Of a DNA stretch of 40,839 nt, positions 1-7,910 are shown in pieces. Origin of the DNA: Bifidobacterium breve. GTDB taxonomy: Bacteria; Actinomycetota; Actinomycetes; S36-B12; UBA5976. The notes below the pieces were generated by a model. The model did no database searches. It was not told the DNA's origin and worked only from the letters and a program-made list of their open reading frames with translations. Each line of letters opens with the position of its first letter. The stretch's first letter is position 1. The stretch spans positions 1 to 40,839 of the forward strand of contig CAMBGF010000005.1 in NCBI GenBank assembly GCA_945866135.1. Direction: 5' to 3'. A program made the position numbers and the translations under genes.

Positions 1-2362
1 TTTTATTCTTGTAATGAACTTCAAGAGTTTCGCGGTTATACCTTGCGCCATGGCATACTTCACAAGGCACATAGACATCAGGCAAAAAATTCATTTCAAT
101 TTTCAAAGTGCCATCACCTGAACAGGATTCGCATCTGCCGCCTTTAACGTTAAACGAGAATCGACCTTGTTGATAGCCGCGCATTTTAGCTTCTGGAGTT
201 TCCGCGAAGAGTTTGCGCACGTGATCAAATACCCCGGTGTAAGTCGCTGGATTTGAGCGCGGGGTTCGACCAATAGGACTTTGGTCAACATGAACAACTT
301 TATCTAGTAGCTCAACGCCCTCAACTTTTTTATGTCGACCAGGTACGGTGCGCGCTCCGTTTAGATCGCGAGCTAATACGTTGTACAGCACATCATTTAT
401 CAAAGTGGATTTTCCAGAACCAGAAACCCCGGTGATTGCCGCGAACACACCAAGTGGAATTTCTACTGTGACATCAGCCAGATTGTGTTCACTGGCGTTA
501 AAGATCTTTAGCTTGCGACTTGAATCCACAGGCCTACGTGTTGATGGAACTTCAATTTTTCGTTTCCCAGATAAGTACTGCCCAGTAATTGATTCTTTAG
601 TCTTAATCAATTTCTCGTAAGATCCACTTGAAACTACATAGCCACCGTGCTCCCCCGCACCTGGGCCGATGTCTACGATCCAATCCGCGGTTCGAATCGT
701 GTCCTCGTCATGTTCCACAACAATTAGCGTGTTGCCTAGATCACGAAGCCGAATTAGAGTTTCGATCAATCGATGATTATCGCGCTGATGCAATCCAATA
801 CTTGGCTCATCCAGGACATAAAGCACGCCTGTTAAGCCACTGCCGATCTGGGTTGCTAACCGAATTCGCTGCGCTTCCCCGCCAGCGAGAGATCCAGCAG
901 AGCGCTCTAGTGAGAGATAGTGCAAGCCAACATCAATTAGAAAAGCTAACCGCTCATTAACTTCCTTCAAAACTCGATCTGCTATTGCTCGCTCCCGCGG
1001 AGAAAGTTCTAATTCTTTTAAAAATTGTGCGCACTCGCCAATTGGTAATTCTGCAATTTGCGCAATGCTTTTGCCATTCAATGTGACCGCTAATGAAAGT
1101 GGCTTTAGGCGCGCACCATGACAGGCTGGGCATGGAACTTCCCTCATGTAACCCTCGAGCTTTTCCCGACTTGAATCACTTTCTGATTCTTGGTGCTTAC
1201 GTTCGATGTACTGAATTACACCCTCAAAGCCAGTGGAATAAGTGCGTTGGCGACCATACCGATTTTTATACTTAACTTGAACTTCGTGATCATTACCTTG
1301 TAGCAATGCATTGCGCGCCTTTACAGGAAGTTTCTTCCATGGCACGTCAAGTGCGAACTCCAACTCTTTGGAAAGAGCTTTAGTCAACCTAAAAAAGTAA
1401 TCGAATATGTGTCCCGAAGCCCAAGGATCAATAGCTCCCTCTTCCAAAGTTAAGTCCGGGTTAGGTATCACTAAATCGATGTCCACTTCCATCTTGTTCC
1501 CAAGACCAGCACATTCTGGACAAGCTCCAAAAGGTGAGTTAAACGAAAAGGATCTTGGTTCCAACTCTTCGAATTGATTCCCGTCGAATAAGCAAACTAG
1601 ATGCTCGCTAAACATTCGTTCCCGCTCGGGATCATCCTCAGGTAAGTCCACAAACTCTAGAGTCACTAACCCACTGGAAAGGCGAAGCGCAGTTTCCACG
1701 CTGTCTGTTAACCGTCGGACGGCATCAGGCTTAACGGCAAGGCGGTCAACCACTACTTCGATGGTGTGCTTTTCTTGCTTCTTTAAAACAGGTGGCTCTT
1801 CTAGTGGGTAAACCACGCCATCGATACGCGCTCGCGCAAACCCTTGTGACTGCAGGCTCCGAAATAACTCGGCGTACTCGCCTTTGCGCTCTCGCACAAT
1901 CGGAGCAAGCAATTGAAATCTCGTGCCAGTCTTTATTTCTAAAATTCGATCAACAATTTGTTGCGGTGATTGGCGGGCAATTGCCCGGCCACAATCGGGA
2001 CAGTGCGGCCTGCCAGCTCGCGCGAAAAGCAATCGCAAGTAATCGTAAACTTCCGTAATCGTGCCAACAGTTGATCTTGGGTTACGGTTAGTGGATTTCT
2101 GGTCGATTGAAACTGCCGGCGAAAGGCCCTCAATGAAATCAACATCAGGTTTATCCATCTGCCCGAGAAACTGCCTGGCATATGCAGAAAGTGACTCAAC
2201 ATAGCGACGTTGTCCCTCAGCAAAAATAGTGTCAAATGCCAGGGATGACTTTCCGGATCCAGATAAACCCGTAAAAACTATGAGTGCGTCTCGGGGCAAG
2301 TCAATGTTTATGTCTTTGAGGTTGTGCTCTCTGGCGCCACGGACAATTAACTTATCAACCAC
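1..2362 (-). CDS. uvrA: UvrA, excinuclease ABC subunit A (3' end cut by window)
   Basis: Dimeric ABC-type ATPase that recognises damaged DNA and loads UvrB in nucleotide excision repair. The gene runs off the left edge: 787 codons are visible, so roughly the last sixth of a usual ~950-residue UvrA is missing. Seen directly: first Walker A GLSGSGKS at residues 32-39; CxxC pairs CPEC (near base 1515) and CPAC (near 1125); ABC signature LAGGEAQR (near 885) followed by the Walker B region LDEPSIGLH; second Walker A GVSGSGKS (near 415); and a second CxxC...CxxC zinc module next to the edge. The GTG start at 2362 gives the usual [15 protein letters not shown] beginning. GAGG lies only one base from this GTG, too close for a ribosome site, while TAACAT sits 6 nt upstream, which fits a leaderless mRNA. 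It is the last gene of the coaE-uvrB-terC-uvrA run. Confidence 0.98.
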   Translation of the reverse strand, partial: MVDKLIVRGAREHNLKDINIDLPRDALIVFTGLSGSGKSSLAFDTIFAEGQRRYVESLSAYARQFLGQMDKPDVDFIEGLSPAVSIDQKSTNRNPRSTVGTITEVYDYLRLLFARAGRPHCPDCGRAIARQSPQQIVDRILEIKTGTRFQLLAPIVRERKGEYAELFRSLQSQGFARARIDGVVYPLEEPPVLKKQEKHTIEVVVDRLAVKPDAVRRLTDSVETALRLSSGLVTLEFVDLPEDDPERERMFSEHLVCLFDGNQFEELEPRSFSFNSPFGACPECAGLGNKMEVDIDLVIPNPDLTLEEGAIDPWASGHIFDYFFRLTKALSKELEFALDVPWKKLPVKARNALLQGNDHEVQVKYKNRYGRQRTYSTGFEGVIQYIERKHQESESDSSREKLEGYMREVPCPACHGARLKPLSLAVTLNGKSIAQIAELPIGECAQFLKELELSPRERAIADRVLKEVNERLAFLIDVGLHYLSLERSAGSLAGGEAQRIRLATQIGSGLTGVLYVLDEPSIGLHQRDNHRLIETLIRLRDLGNTLIVVEHDEDTIRTADWIVDIGPGAGEHGGYVVSSGSYEKLIKTKESITGQYLSGKRKIEVPSTRRPVDSSRKLKIFNASEHNLADVTVEIPLGVFAAITGVSGSGKSTLINDVLYNVLARDLNGARTVPGRHKKVEGVELLDKVVHVDQSPIGRTPRSNPATYTGVFDHVRKLFAETPEAKMRGYQQGRFSFNVKGGRCESCSGDGTLKIEMNFLPDVYVPCEVCHGARYNRETLEVHYKNK

Positions 2363-2368
2363 GCCTCT

Positions 2369-2374
2369 ATGTTA
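2369..2374 (-). promoter_or_regulatory. -10 box for leaderless uvrA
   Basis: TAACAT lies 6 nt before the uvrA GTG (TAACAT-AGAGGC-GTG). It fits the actinobacterial TANNNT -10 with transcription starting at the start codon. No clear -35 was found. Confidence 0.45.
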
Positions 2375-2443
2375 GTTGGCTTGATCATTTGGCGCATCGG
2401 TGAGCCATCCAGCATGGGCCTATGCGCATGGGATCTGCGAACT

Positions 2444-3484
2444 TTAACTCTGAACATCCTCATCAGGTTTGTGGTCAAACGCCTCACCGCGGTGTTCGGT
2501 AGCTTCCGTTGTTATGTGGGCGGCCTGACTTGCATGCGCCAACGTTGGATCCCGTTTAACCGCAGCAAGGCTCGTCATAACTGTTACCCCTAAAGTAAGC
2601 AGGATAACCATCAAGGATTGGGCGATCGTTATGTGTGGTACTTCAAGATCTGTGGTGCCATCAAGTGCTTCGAAAAACAGCTTTATGGCTATGAAACCCA
2701 GGATAATTGCGAGTCCTCTGGCTAAATAAATTATCTTTGCAAGTAAGCCATCTAGTAAGAAATAGAGTTGGCGCAATCCCATCAAGGCAAAAGCGTTTGC
2801 GGCAAAAACCAAATACGGTTCTTTAGTTAGGCCAAAAATTGCTGGGATGGAATCCAGCGCAAATAATAAGTCCGTAGTGCCGACTGCCAGAATCACCAGA
2901 AATAGTGGAGTGATGTGGCGCTTACCCGAAATTTTTACTGTTGTTTTAGTACCGTCATAATCTCTGGAAGTTGGCACATATTTTTCCACCCATCGAACCA
3001 GGCCATTACCTTCAAGATCCGGTTCCTCACCATGGGAACGCCACACCGTGATTGCGGTGTAGAGCAAAAAAGCCGAAAAGACGAAAAACGTAGCAGCAAA
3101 TCTCGAAATTGCTGCGGCGCCAACCACAATTAATATCCCGCGCAAGATAATTGCTAGGGCAACTCCGATTAGTAAAACCCGGTGCTTTAGTGCCTCTGGT
3201 ACCGCAAAGGATGACATCAAAACTATGAATACAAAAAGATTGTCGACAGACAAGCTGTATTCCGTTATCCAGCCCGCAAGAAATTGCTGCCCATATTCAG
3301 CGCCGAAGTAGGTCCAGACAAAAGCTGCAAAAACTAGCGCGCCAACAATGTATGCCACTACCCAACGTGCTGCCTGTTTAGGACCAAACACATGCGGTCT
3401 GGCATCGACTACAAGAAAATCTAAGATGAACGCGGCAGCCAATACTCCAAGAGTGGTTGCCCAGATGAGCGGCGAAACTTCCAT
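2444..3484 (-). CDS. TerC/Alx-family integral membrane metal transporter
   Basis: Predicted inner-membrane protein of the TerC/Alx family (346 aa). Characterised relatives export manganese or help metalate exported proteins; which of these applies here is inference. About nine hydrophobic segments are visible. The two family signatures are present, each with a membrane-embedded acidic residue: EYSLSVDN at 75-82 and DLLFALDS at 205-212. The tail after residue ~310 is hydrophilic and His-rich. It lies between uvrB (14 nt upstream) and uvrA (81 nt downstream), an order also found in other actinobacteria. The ATG at 3484 has no Shine-Dalgarno sequence, but TAGAAT lies 6 nt upstream. There is no room for a yybP-ykoY manganese riboswitch. 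Confidence 0.9.
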   Translation of the reverse strand: MEVSPLIWATTLGVLAAAFILDFLVVDARPHVFGPKQAARWVVAYIVGALVFAAFVWTYFGAEYGQQFLAGWITEYSLSVDNLFVFIVLMSSFAVPEALKHRVLLIGVALAIILRGILIVVGAAAISRFAATFFVFSAFLLYTAITVWRSHGEEPDLEGNGLVRWVEKYVPTSRDYDGTKTTVKISGKRHITPLFLVILAVGTTDLLFALDSIPAIFGLTKEPYLVFAANAFALMGLRQLYFLLDGLLAKIIYLARGLAIILGFIAIKLFFEALDGTTDLEVPHITIAQSLMVILLTLGVTVMTSLAAVKRDPTLAHASQAAHITTEATEHRGEAFDHKPDEDVQS

Positions 3485-3490
3485 GACTAA

Positions 3491-3496
3491 ATTCTA
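3491..3496 (-). promoter_or_regulatory. -10 box for leaderless terC
   Basis: TAGAAT-TTAGTC-ATG: five of six bases match the TATAAT consensus and the box lies 6 nt before the start. It begins one base after the uvrB TAG stop codon, so the terC promoter sits in the 14-nt gap after uvrB. Confidence 0.55.
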
Positions 3497-3497
3497 T

Positions 3498-5573
3498 CTA
3501 GGCGTGGCCGGCTAGTGTCATTTGCCTTAACTCTTTCTTAAGTTCTGAAATCTCATCACGTAACCGCGCAGCTAGCTCGAACTGCAATTCACTGGCCGCA
3601 GTGTGCATCTGTTCACTCAACTGATCAATTAAATCGCCCAGATCACGCGCTGGAATACTACGCAAATTTTGTCTTACGGATGTAGGTACCCGCATACCTG
3701 ACTTTTGATTCGCCATGAAATCCGCAGTGTCATCATCTTCCCTGCTTATTAAGTCAGTGATGTCCGCGATCTTTTTACGAAGTGGTTGCGGATCTAGACC
3801 ATGCTCCAAGTTATAGGCAACCTGCTTTTCGCGACGTCGATTTGTTTCATCAATAGCAAATCGCATTGAGTCCGTGATTTTGTCGGCATACATGTGTACT
3901 TCACCTGAGACATTTCGAGCTGCCCGGCCAATAGTTTGAATTAAGCTGCGGTGACTTCGCAAGAAACCCTCTTTATCGGCATCCAAAATCGAAACGAGTG
4001 AAACTTCGGGTAAATCCAGCCCTTCGCGCAGCAAGTTAATACCAATTAATACGTCATACTCGCCCAGTCGCAATTCACGTAGCAATTCCACGCGGCGAAG
4101 CGTATCGATTTCTGAATGCAGATAGCGAACTCTGATACCCTGCTCCAACAAATAATCTGTTAAATCTTCAGACATTTTTTTCGTCAGCGTGGTCACTAGT
4201 ACTCGAGTGCCATTGGCTGCGCGAATTCGAATTTCATGGATCAAATCATCAATTTGTCCCTTAGTAGGCTTCACAATGATTTCTGGATCTACTAAGCCCG
4301 TTGGGCGAATAACCTGCTCCACCACATCGTCATTCACGACCCCAAGTTCATACTTTCCTGGAGTTGCTGACAGATACACGGTTTGCCCAACTCGATCAAG
4401 GAACTCTGGCCACTTAAGCGGTCGGTTGTCCATCGCACTAGGTAACCTAAAGCCGTGCTCAACTAGAGTGCGCTTACGCGAGGCGTCCCCCTCATACATT
4501 GCGCCGATCTGTGGAACAGTTACGTGGCTTTCATCGATTACTAATAAAAAGTCATCAGGAAAATAGTCAAGTAAGCAGTTAGGCGCTGAGCCAGCATCCC
4601 GTCCATCAATATGTCGGGAATAGTTTTCAATGCCCGAACAGAACCCTAAGTTTTGCATCATTTCAATGTCATAGGAAGTACGCATCTTGAGACGCTGCGC
4701 CTCGAGCAACTTACCTTGAAGTTCCAATTCGGGGACCCGAATTGCCACCTCTGCCTCGATTTCACTGATAGCTCGATTCATTCGCTCGGGTCCTGCCGCA
4801 TAGTGCGATGCCGGGAAAATGTAAATTTCTTTATCGTCAGTAAGTATCTCTCCGGTAACTGGATGCAGCGACATTAATCGCTCAACTTCATCCCCGAACA
4901 TTTCAATGCGTACTGGGTGTTCTTCATAAACTGGATACACCTCGATAGTGTCGCCGCGAACACGAAATGTACCACGAGTAAAAGCAATATCGTTTCTGTT
5001 GTATTGAATACCAACTAATGAACGCAACAAGCCATCACGATCCAGAGATTCGCCTACTTTTAGTCGAATCATCCGGTCTACATACTCCTGCGGAGTTCCC
5101 AGACCGTAAATGCAGGAGACACTTGCCACAACTATGACATCTCTGCGAGTTAACAAACTATTTGTTGCGCTGTGTCGCAACCTCTCCACTTCTTCGTTAA
5201 CCGAAGAATCTTTTTCAATGAAAGTATCACTTTGTGGAATGTAAGCTTCTGGCTGGTAATAGTCGTAATAGGAGACGAAATATTCAACAGCATTATTTGG
5301 CAACAACTCTCGGAATTCATTGGCAAGCTGTGCGGCCAAAGTCTTATTTGGTGCTAACACAAGCGTGGGGCGTTGCAATTTTTCAATCAACCAAGCAGTC
5401 GTAGCACTTTTTCCAGTGCCGGTTGCTCCAAGTAATACAACATTTTTTTCTCCTGCAACGATGCGGCGTTCAATCTCGGCAATCGCGGCTGGTTGATCAC
5501 CGGCTGGCACATAATCGCTAATTACTTCAAAGGGTGCGACAGTGCGCTCCAAATCAGTAATTGGTCTTGTCAT
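3498..5573 (-). CDS. uvrB: UvrB, excinuclease ABC subunit B
   Basis: Damage-verifying helicase-like subunit of the UvrABC nuclease (691 aa, normal length). Walker A GATGTGKS is at 49-56. The Tyr-rich beta-hairpin region that clamps DNA ([13 protein letters not shown]) is at about 101-113. A DESH box lies near 350. The second helicase domain carries QTIGRAARN, and a C-terminal UVR motif at about 648-683 should contact UvrC and UvrA. The start is 9 nt after coaE. There is no Shine-Dalgarno sequence; TAGTCT-TAAGAC-ATG suggests its own leaderless transcript, with the TAG of coaE used as the first half of the -10 box. Confidence 0.98.
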   Translation of the reverse strand: MTRPITDLERTVAPFEVISDYVPAGDQPAAIAEIERRIVAGEKNVVLLGATGTGKSATTAWLIEKLQRPTLVLAPNKTLAAQLANEFRELLPNNAVEYFVSYYDYYQPEAYIPQSDTFIEKDSSVNEEVERLRHSATNSLLTRRDVIVVASVSCIYGLGTPQEYVDRMIRLKVGESLDRDGLLRSLVGIQYNRNDIAFTRGTFRVRGDTIEVYPVYEEHPVRIEMFGDEVERLMSLHPVTGEILTDDKEIYIFPASHYAAGPERMNRAISEIEAEVAIRVPELELQGKLLEAQRLKMRTSYDIEMMQNLGFCSGIENYSRHIDGRDAGSAPNCLLDYFPDDFLLVIDESHVTVPQIGAMYEGDASRKRTLVEHGFRLPSAMDNRPLKWPEFLDRVGQTVYLSATPGKYELGVVNDDVVEQVIRPTGLVDPEIIVKPTKGQIDDLIHEIRIRAANGTRVLVTTLTKKMSEDLTDYLLEQGIRVRYLHSEIDTLRRVELLRELRLGEYDVLIGINLLREGLDLPEVSLVSILDADKEGFLRSHRSLIQTIGRAARNVSGEVHMYADKITDSMRFAIDETNRRREKQVAYNLEHGLDPQPLRKKIADITDLISREDDDTADFMANQKSGMRVPTSVRQNLRSIPARDLGDLIDQLSEQMHTAASELQFELAARLRDEISELKKELRQMTLAGHA

Positions 5574-5579
5574 GTCTTA

Positions 5580-5585
5580 AGACTA
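5580..5585 (-). promoter_or_regulatory. -10 box for leaderless uvrB, built from the coaE stop codon
   Basis: TAGTCT ends 6 nt before the uvrB ATG. Its first three bases are exactly the coaE TAG stop (5583-5585). Confidence 0.5.
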
Positions 5586-6164
5586 CGGGGAAATCTGATT
5601 CCAGACATTTAACACTTGAGCCCGTAACTGTGCCAAGGTTCCTGAGTTGTCAATTACGTAGTTTGCGACCGCCCGCCTTTGCTCATCCGTTGCTTGCTTA
5701 CTCATGCGCGCGGCAATGTCACGCTCTCCTAATCCACGAGCTAACAAGCGCTCGGTGCGTAGTGGTTCTGGCGCAAGCACCACAATTACCTGATCAAACT
5801 GCTGTTCTAGCTTCTTCTCGACTAATAGCGGGGTGTCATATATAACGGTGGTGCCCGCTGTTAATGACTCTCGAATCTCTTGCACTTTGCCCGCTACTTC
5901 CGGGTGCACTACATCTTCAAGTTCCTTGAGTTTTGAGCTATTCTCAAAAACCTTGGCAGCCAAAATGCTGCGATCAATGTTTCCAGATGAATCCAAAATT
6001 TCATCACCAAATTTGTTCACGATTGATTCATACCCAAGCTGACCAGGCTCAAGAACTTCTTTTGCTATGGCATCAGCGTCAATAACGGTCGCGCCGAGAT
6101 CGGCAAACATCCGAGCCGCAGTGGATTTCCCACTACCAATTCCGCCGGTTAATCCTAGGTACAC
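5583..6164 (-). CDS. coaE: Dephospho-CoA kinase
   Basis: Phosphorylates the 3'-hydroxyl of dephospho-CoA, the last step of coenzyme A synthesis, in the cytoplasm. The protein has 193 aa, the single-domain length; it lacks the C-terminal GrpB-like extension found on mycobacterial CoaE. The P-loop GGIGSGKST is at 7-15, followed by the DADAIAKEVLEPG substrate-lid region at about 30-42. The GTG start at 6164 places the P-loop at the usual distance from the N terminus. TAAAGT lies 6 nt upstream of the GTG. The gene follows the rpsA terminator, so it is probably expressed separately from rpsA although the order rpsA-coaE-uvrB is conserved. Confidence 0.96.
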   Translation of the reverse strand: MYLGLTGGIGSGKSTAARMFADLGATVIDADAIAKEVLEPGQLGYESIVNKFGDEILDSSGNIDRSILAAKVFENSSKLKELEDVVHPEVAGKVQEIRESLTAGTTVIYDTPLLVEKKLEQQFDQVIVVLAPEPLRTERLLARGLGERDIAARMSKQATDEQRRAVANYVIDNSGTLAQLRAQVLNVWNQISP

Positions 6165-6170
6165 GCTTCC

Positions 6171-6176
6171 ACTTTA
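6171..6176 (-). promoter_or_regulatory. -10 box for leaderless coaE
   Basis: TAAAGT-GGAAGC-GTG. The box is 6 nt before the GTG. A GGA within the 6-nt spacer is too close to be a good ribosome site. Confidence 0.45.
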
Positions 6177-6220
6177 ACTTCAAAATCTTTAAAAGAGTGG
6201 AAACCTAATTGCAATCGCAT

Positions 6221-6259
6221 AAAAACTAATGGGCCCCTACTTCCGTAGGAGCCCATTAG
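6221..6259 (-). terminator. Rho-independent terminator of rpsA
   Basis: Arms 6226-6240 and 6245-6259 pair over 15 positions with one C/A mismatch around a 4-nt loop. On the minus strand the hairpin is followed at once by five T residues (6221-6225). It starts 10 nt after the rpsA stop. The plus-strand side has no T tract, so it acts in one direction. Confidence 0.85.
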
Positions 6260-6269
6260 ATAGCAAAAT

Positions 6270-7721
6270 TTACTCTGGCTTATCGGCCAGTTCAGTTCGC
6301 AATGCTTGCAGCGATGCATCTTCGGACAATGTGCCCTCTGATGTAGTTTCGCCAGAATATGAAGTTGGGGCTTCGGCATCAGCAATAGCTGCAGCGTCGG
6401 CCTTCTTTGATTCACCAGCTGAGAGCTTATGCGCTTCCCACTTGGCATGAGCCTGCGCGTACTGGCGTTCCCATTCCGCTTTCTTCTCTTCATTGCCTGG
6501 TAACCATTCGTTGGTTTCGGAATCGAAACCCTCTGGGTAAATGTAATTGCCCTTATCGTCATACTGATTCATGCCGTAAAGTCCAGCGTCAAATGAGACT
6601 GACTCATCGACATCAACGTCTTCATTTGCTTGCCGAAGTGAAAGTGAAATCCGACGACGTTCCAAGTCAATGTCAATAACCTTGACGAACGTGGTGTCAC
6701 CTACCTGAACAACTTGTTCTGGAATCTCGACATGTCGACCCGCAAGTTCAGAGATATGAACTAGGCCCTCAATGCCATCACTTACTCGAACGAAGGCGCC
6801 GAATGGCACTAACTTTGTTACTTCACCAGGGACAACTTGACCAATGGTGTGTGTACGAGCGAAGTGCTGCCATGGATCTTCTTGAGTTGACTTCAAGGAA
6901 AGCGAAACTCGTTCGCGCTCAAAATCAACTTCCAAAACTTCTACAGTTACTTCTTGTCCGACTTCAACCACCTTGGAAGGATGATCTACATGCTCCCAAG
7001 AAAGCTCTGAAACGTGTACTAGGCCATCTACGCCACCAAGATCAACGAAAGCTCCGAAGTTAACAATGCTGGAGACAACACCCTTACGGATTTGCCCCTT
7101 TTCAAGTTCGTTCAAGAAACCGTGACGAACTGCGCTTTGTGATTGTTCTAAGTACGCGCGACGGGAAAGTACCACGTTATTGCGATTCTTATCTAGTTCA
7201 ATAATTTTTGCTTCGATTGGCTTGCCAATGTAAGGCGCAAGATCGCGAACGCGACGCATTTCAACCAACGACGCCGGCAAGAAGCCACGTAAACCTATGT
7301 CTACGATCAAGCCGCCCTTGACGACCTCGATAACAGTTCCGGTAACAATGCCATCTTCTTCTTTGATCTTTTCGATAGATCCCCAGGCACGTTCATACTG
7401 AGCGCGCTTCTTAGAAAGAATTAATTGACCTTCTTTATCTTCCTTCTGTAGAACTAGAGCCTCGATAACTTCACCAACAGTTACAACTTCATTTGGATCG
7501 ATATCGTGCTTGATGCTCAATTCGCGCGATGGAATGATGCCTTCGGTCTTGTAGCCGATGTCTACGAGAACTTCGTCTCGACTTACTTTTACTACGATGC
7601 CTTCGACGATGTCTCCATCGTTAAAAGGCTTTATGGTGGCGTCAACGGCAGCCATGAATTCTTCGGCAGATGCGAAATCGTCAACGGTTATGGAACTGGT
7701 CTTGTCAGTAGTGACAGTCAT
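6270..7721 (-). CDS. rpsA: 30S ribosomal protein S1
   Basis: RNA-binding ribosomal protein that helps mRNA dock on the 30S subunit. From the ATG at 7721 it has 483 aa. Four S1/OB domains are visible at about 37-105, 118-190, 207-275 and 293-361; the last two carry the typical NFGAFVDLGGVDGLVHVSEL-type signature. A charged Glu/Ala/Lys-rich tail follows from ~370, as in other actinobacterial S1 proteins. The frame stays open upstream to an in-frame ATG at 7766 (15 more residues). I chose 7721 because the protein then begins like other actinobacterial S1 proteins and GAGG lies 10 nt upstream. A promoter with a near-consensus -35 lies about 100 nt upstream, and a strong terminator follows. Confidence 0.97.
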   Translation of the reverse strand: MTVTTDKTSSITVDDFASAEEFMAAVDATIKPFNDGDIVEGIVVKVSRDEVLVDIGYKTEGIIPSRELSIKHDIDPNEVVTVGEVIEALVLQKEDKEGQLILSKKRAQYERAWGSIEKIKEEDGIVTGTVIEVVKGGLIVDIGLRGFLPASLVEMRRVRDLAPYIGKPIEAKIIELDKNRNNVVLSRRAYLEQSQSAVRHGFLNELEKGQIRKGVVSSIVNFGAFVDLGGVDGLVHVSELSWEHVDHPSKVVEVGQEVTVEVLEVDFERERVSLSLKSTQEDPWQHFARTHTIGQVVPGEVTKLVPFGAFVRVSDGIEGLVHISELAGRHVEIPEQVVQVGDTTFVKVIDIDLERRRISLSLRQANEDVDVDESVSFDAGLYGMNQYDDKGNYIYPEGFDSETNEWLPGNEEKKAEWERQYAQAHAKWEAHKLSAGESKKADAAAIADAEAPTSYSGETTSEGTLSEDASLQALRTELADKPE

Positions 7722-7737
7722 TAAATTATTGCCTCGA

Positions 7738-7789
7738 TGCGGATAGAAATAGTGCGGAAGTTGCATTCTTTCCTTGCGGATCCTGCGGA
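7738..7789 (-). repeat. Four TCCGCA copies in the rpsA leader
   Basis: TCCGCA (minus strand) occurs at 7738-7743, 7753-7758, 7775-7780 and 7784-7789, all in the predicted rpsA 5' leader. A 6-mer is expected about once in 4 kb. Function is unknown; a protein- or RNA-binding element controlling S1 synthesis is one possibility. Confidence 0.5.
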
Positions 7790-7824
7790 ACTAGGTCTGT
7801 CCTTGGGCAAATGGCAACTCTCTA

Positions 7825-7853
7825 AGGATAGGCACGCTCAAGTTCTGGGTCAA
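7825..7853 (-). promoter_or_regulatory. Promoter of rpsA
   Basis: -35 TTGACC (7848-7853), a 17-nt spacer and -10 TATCCT (7825-7830). Transcription would start near 7818, giving a leader of about 95 nt that contains the TCCGCA repeats and a Shine-Dalgarno sequence. This is the best -35/-10 pair I found in the window. Confidence 0.65.
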
Positions 7854-7862
7854 AAGCACTAA

Positions 7863-7878
7863 CCAGGTGGAAACCTGC
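7863..7878 (-). terminator. Weak hairpin after polA
   Basis: A 5-bp CAGGT/ACCTG stem with a 4-nt loop lies about 35 nt after the polA stop. On the minus strand it is followed by TGGTTAGTGCTTTTG, with only a short T run. It is a weak terminator at best. Confidence 0.2.
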
Positions 7879-7910
7879 AAAATTAGACGATTTGCTACCC
7901 AGCCACCTCT

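Noticed and set aside
3485-3497. Possible yybP-ykoY manganese riboswitch before terC
   Set aside because: Only 13 nt separate uvrB and terC, far too short for the riboswitch.
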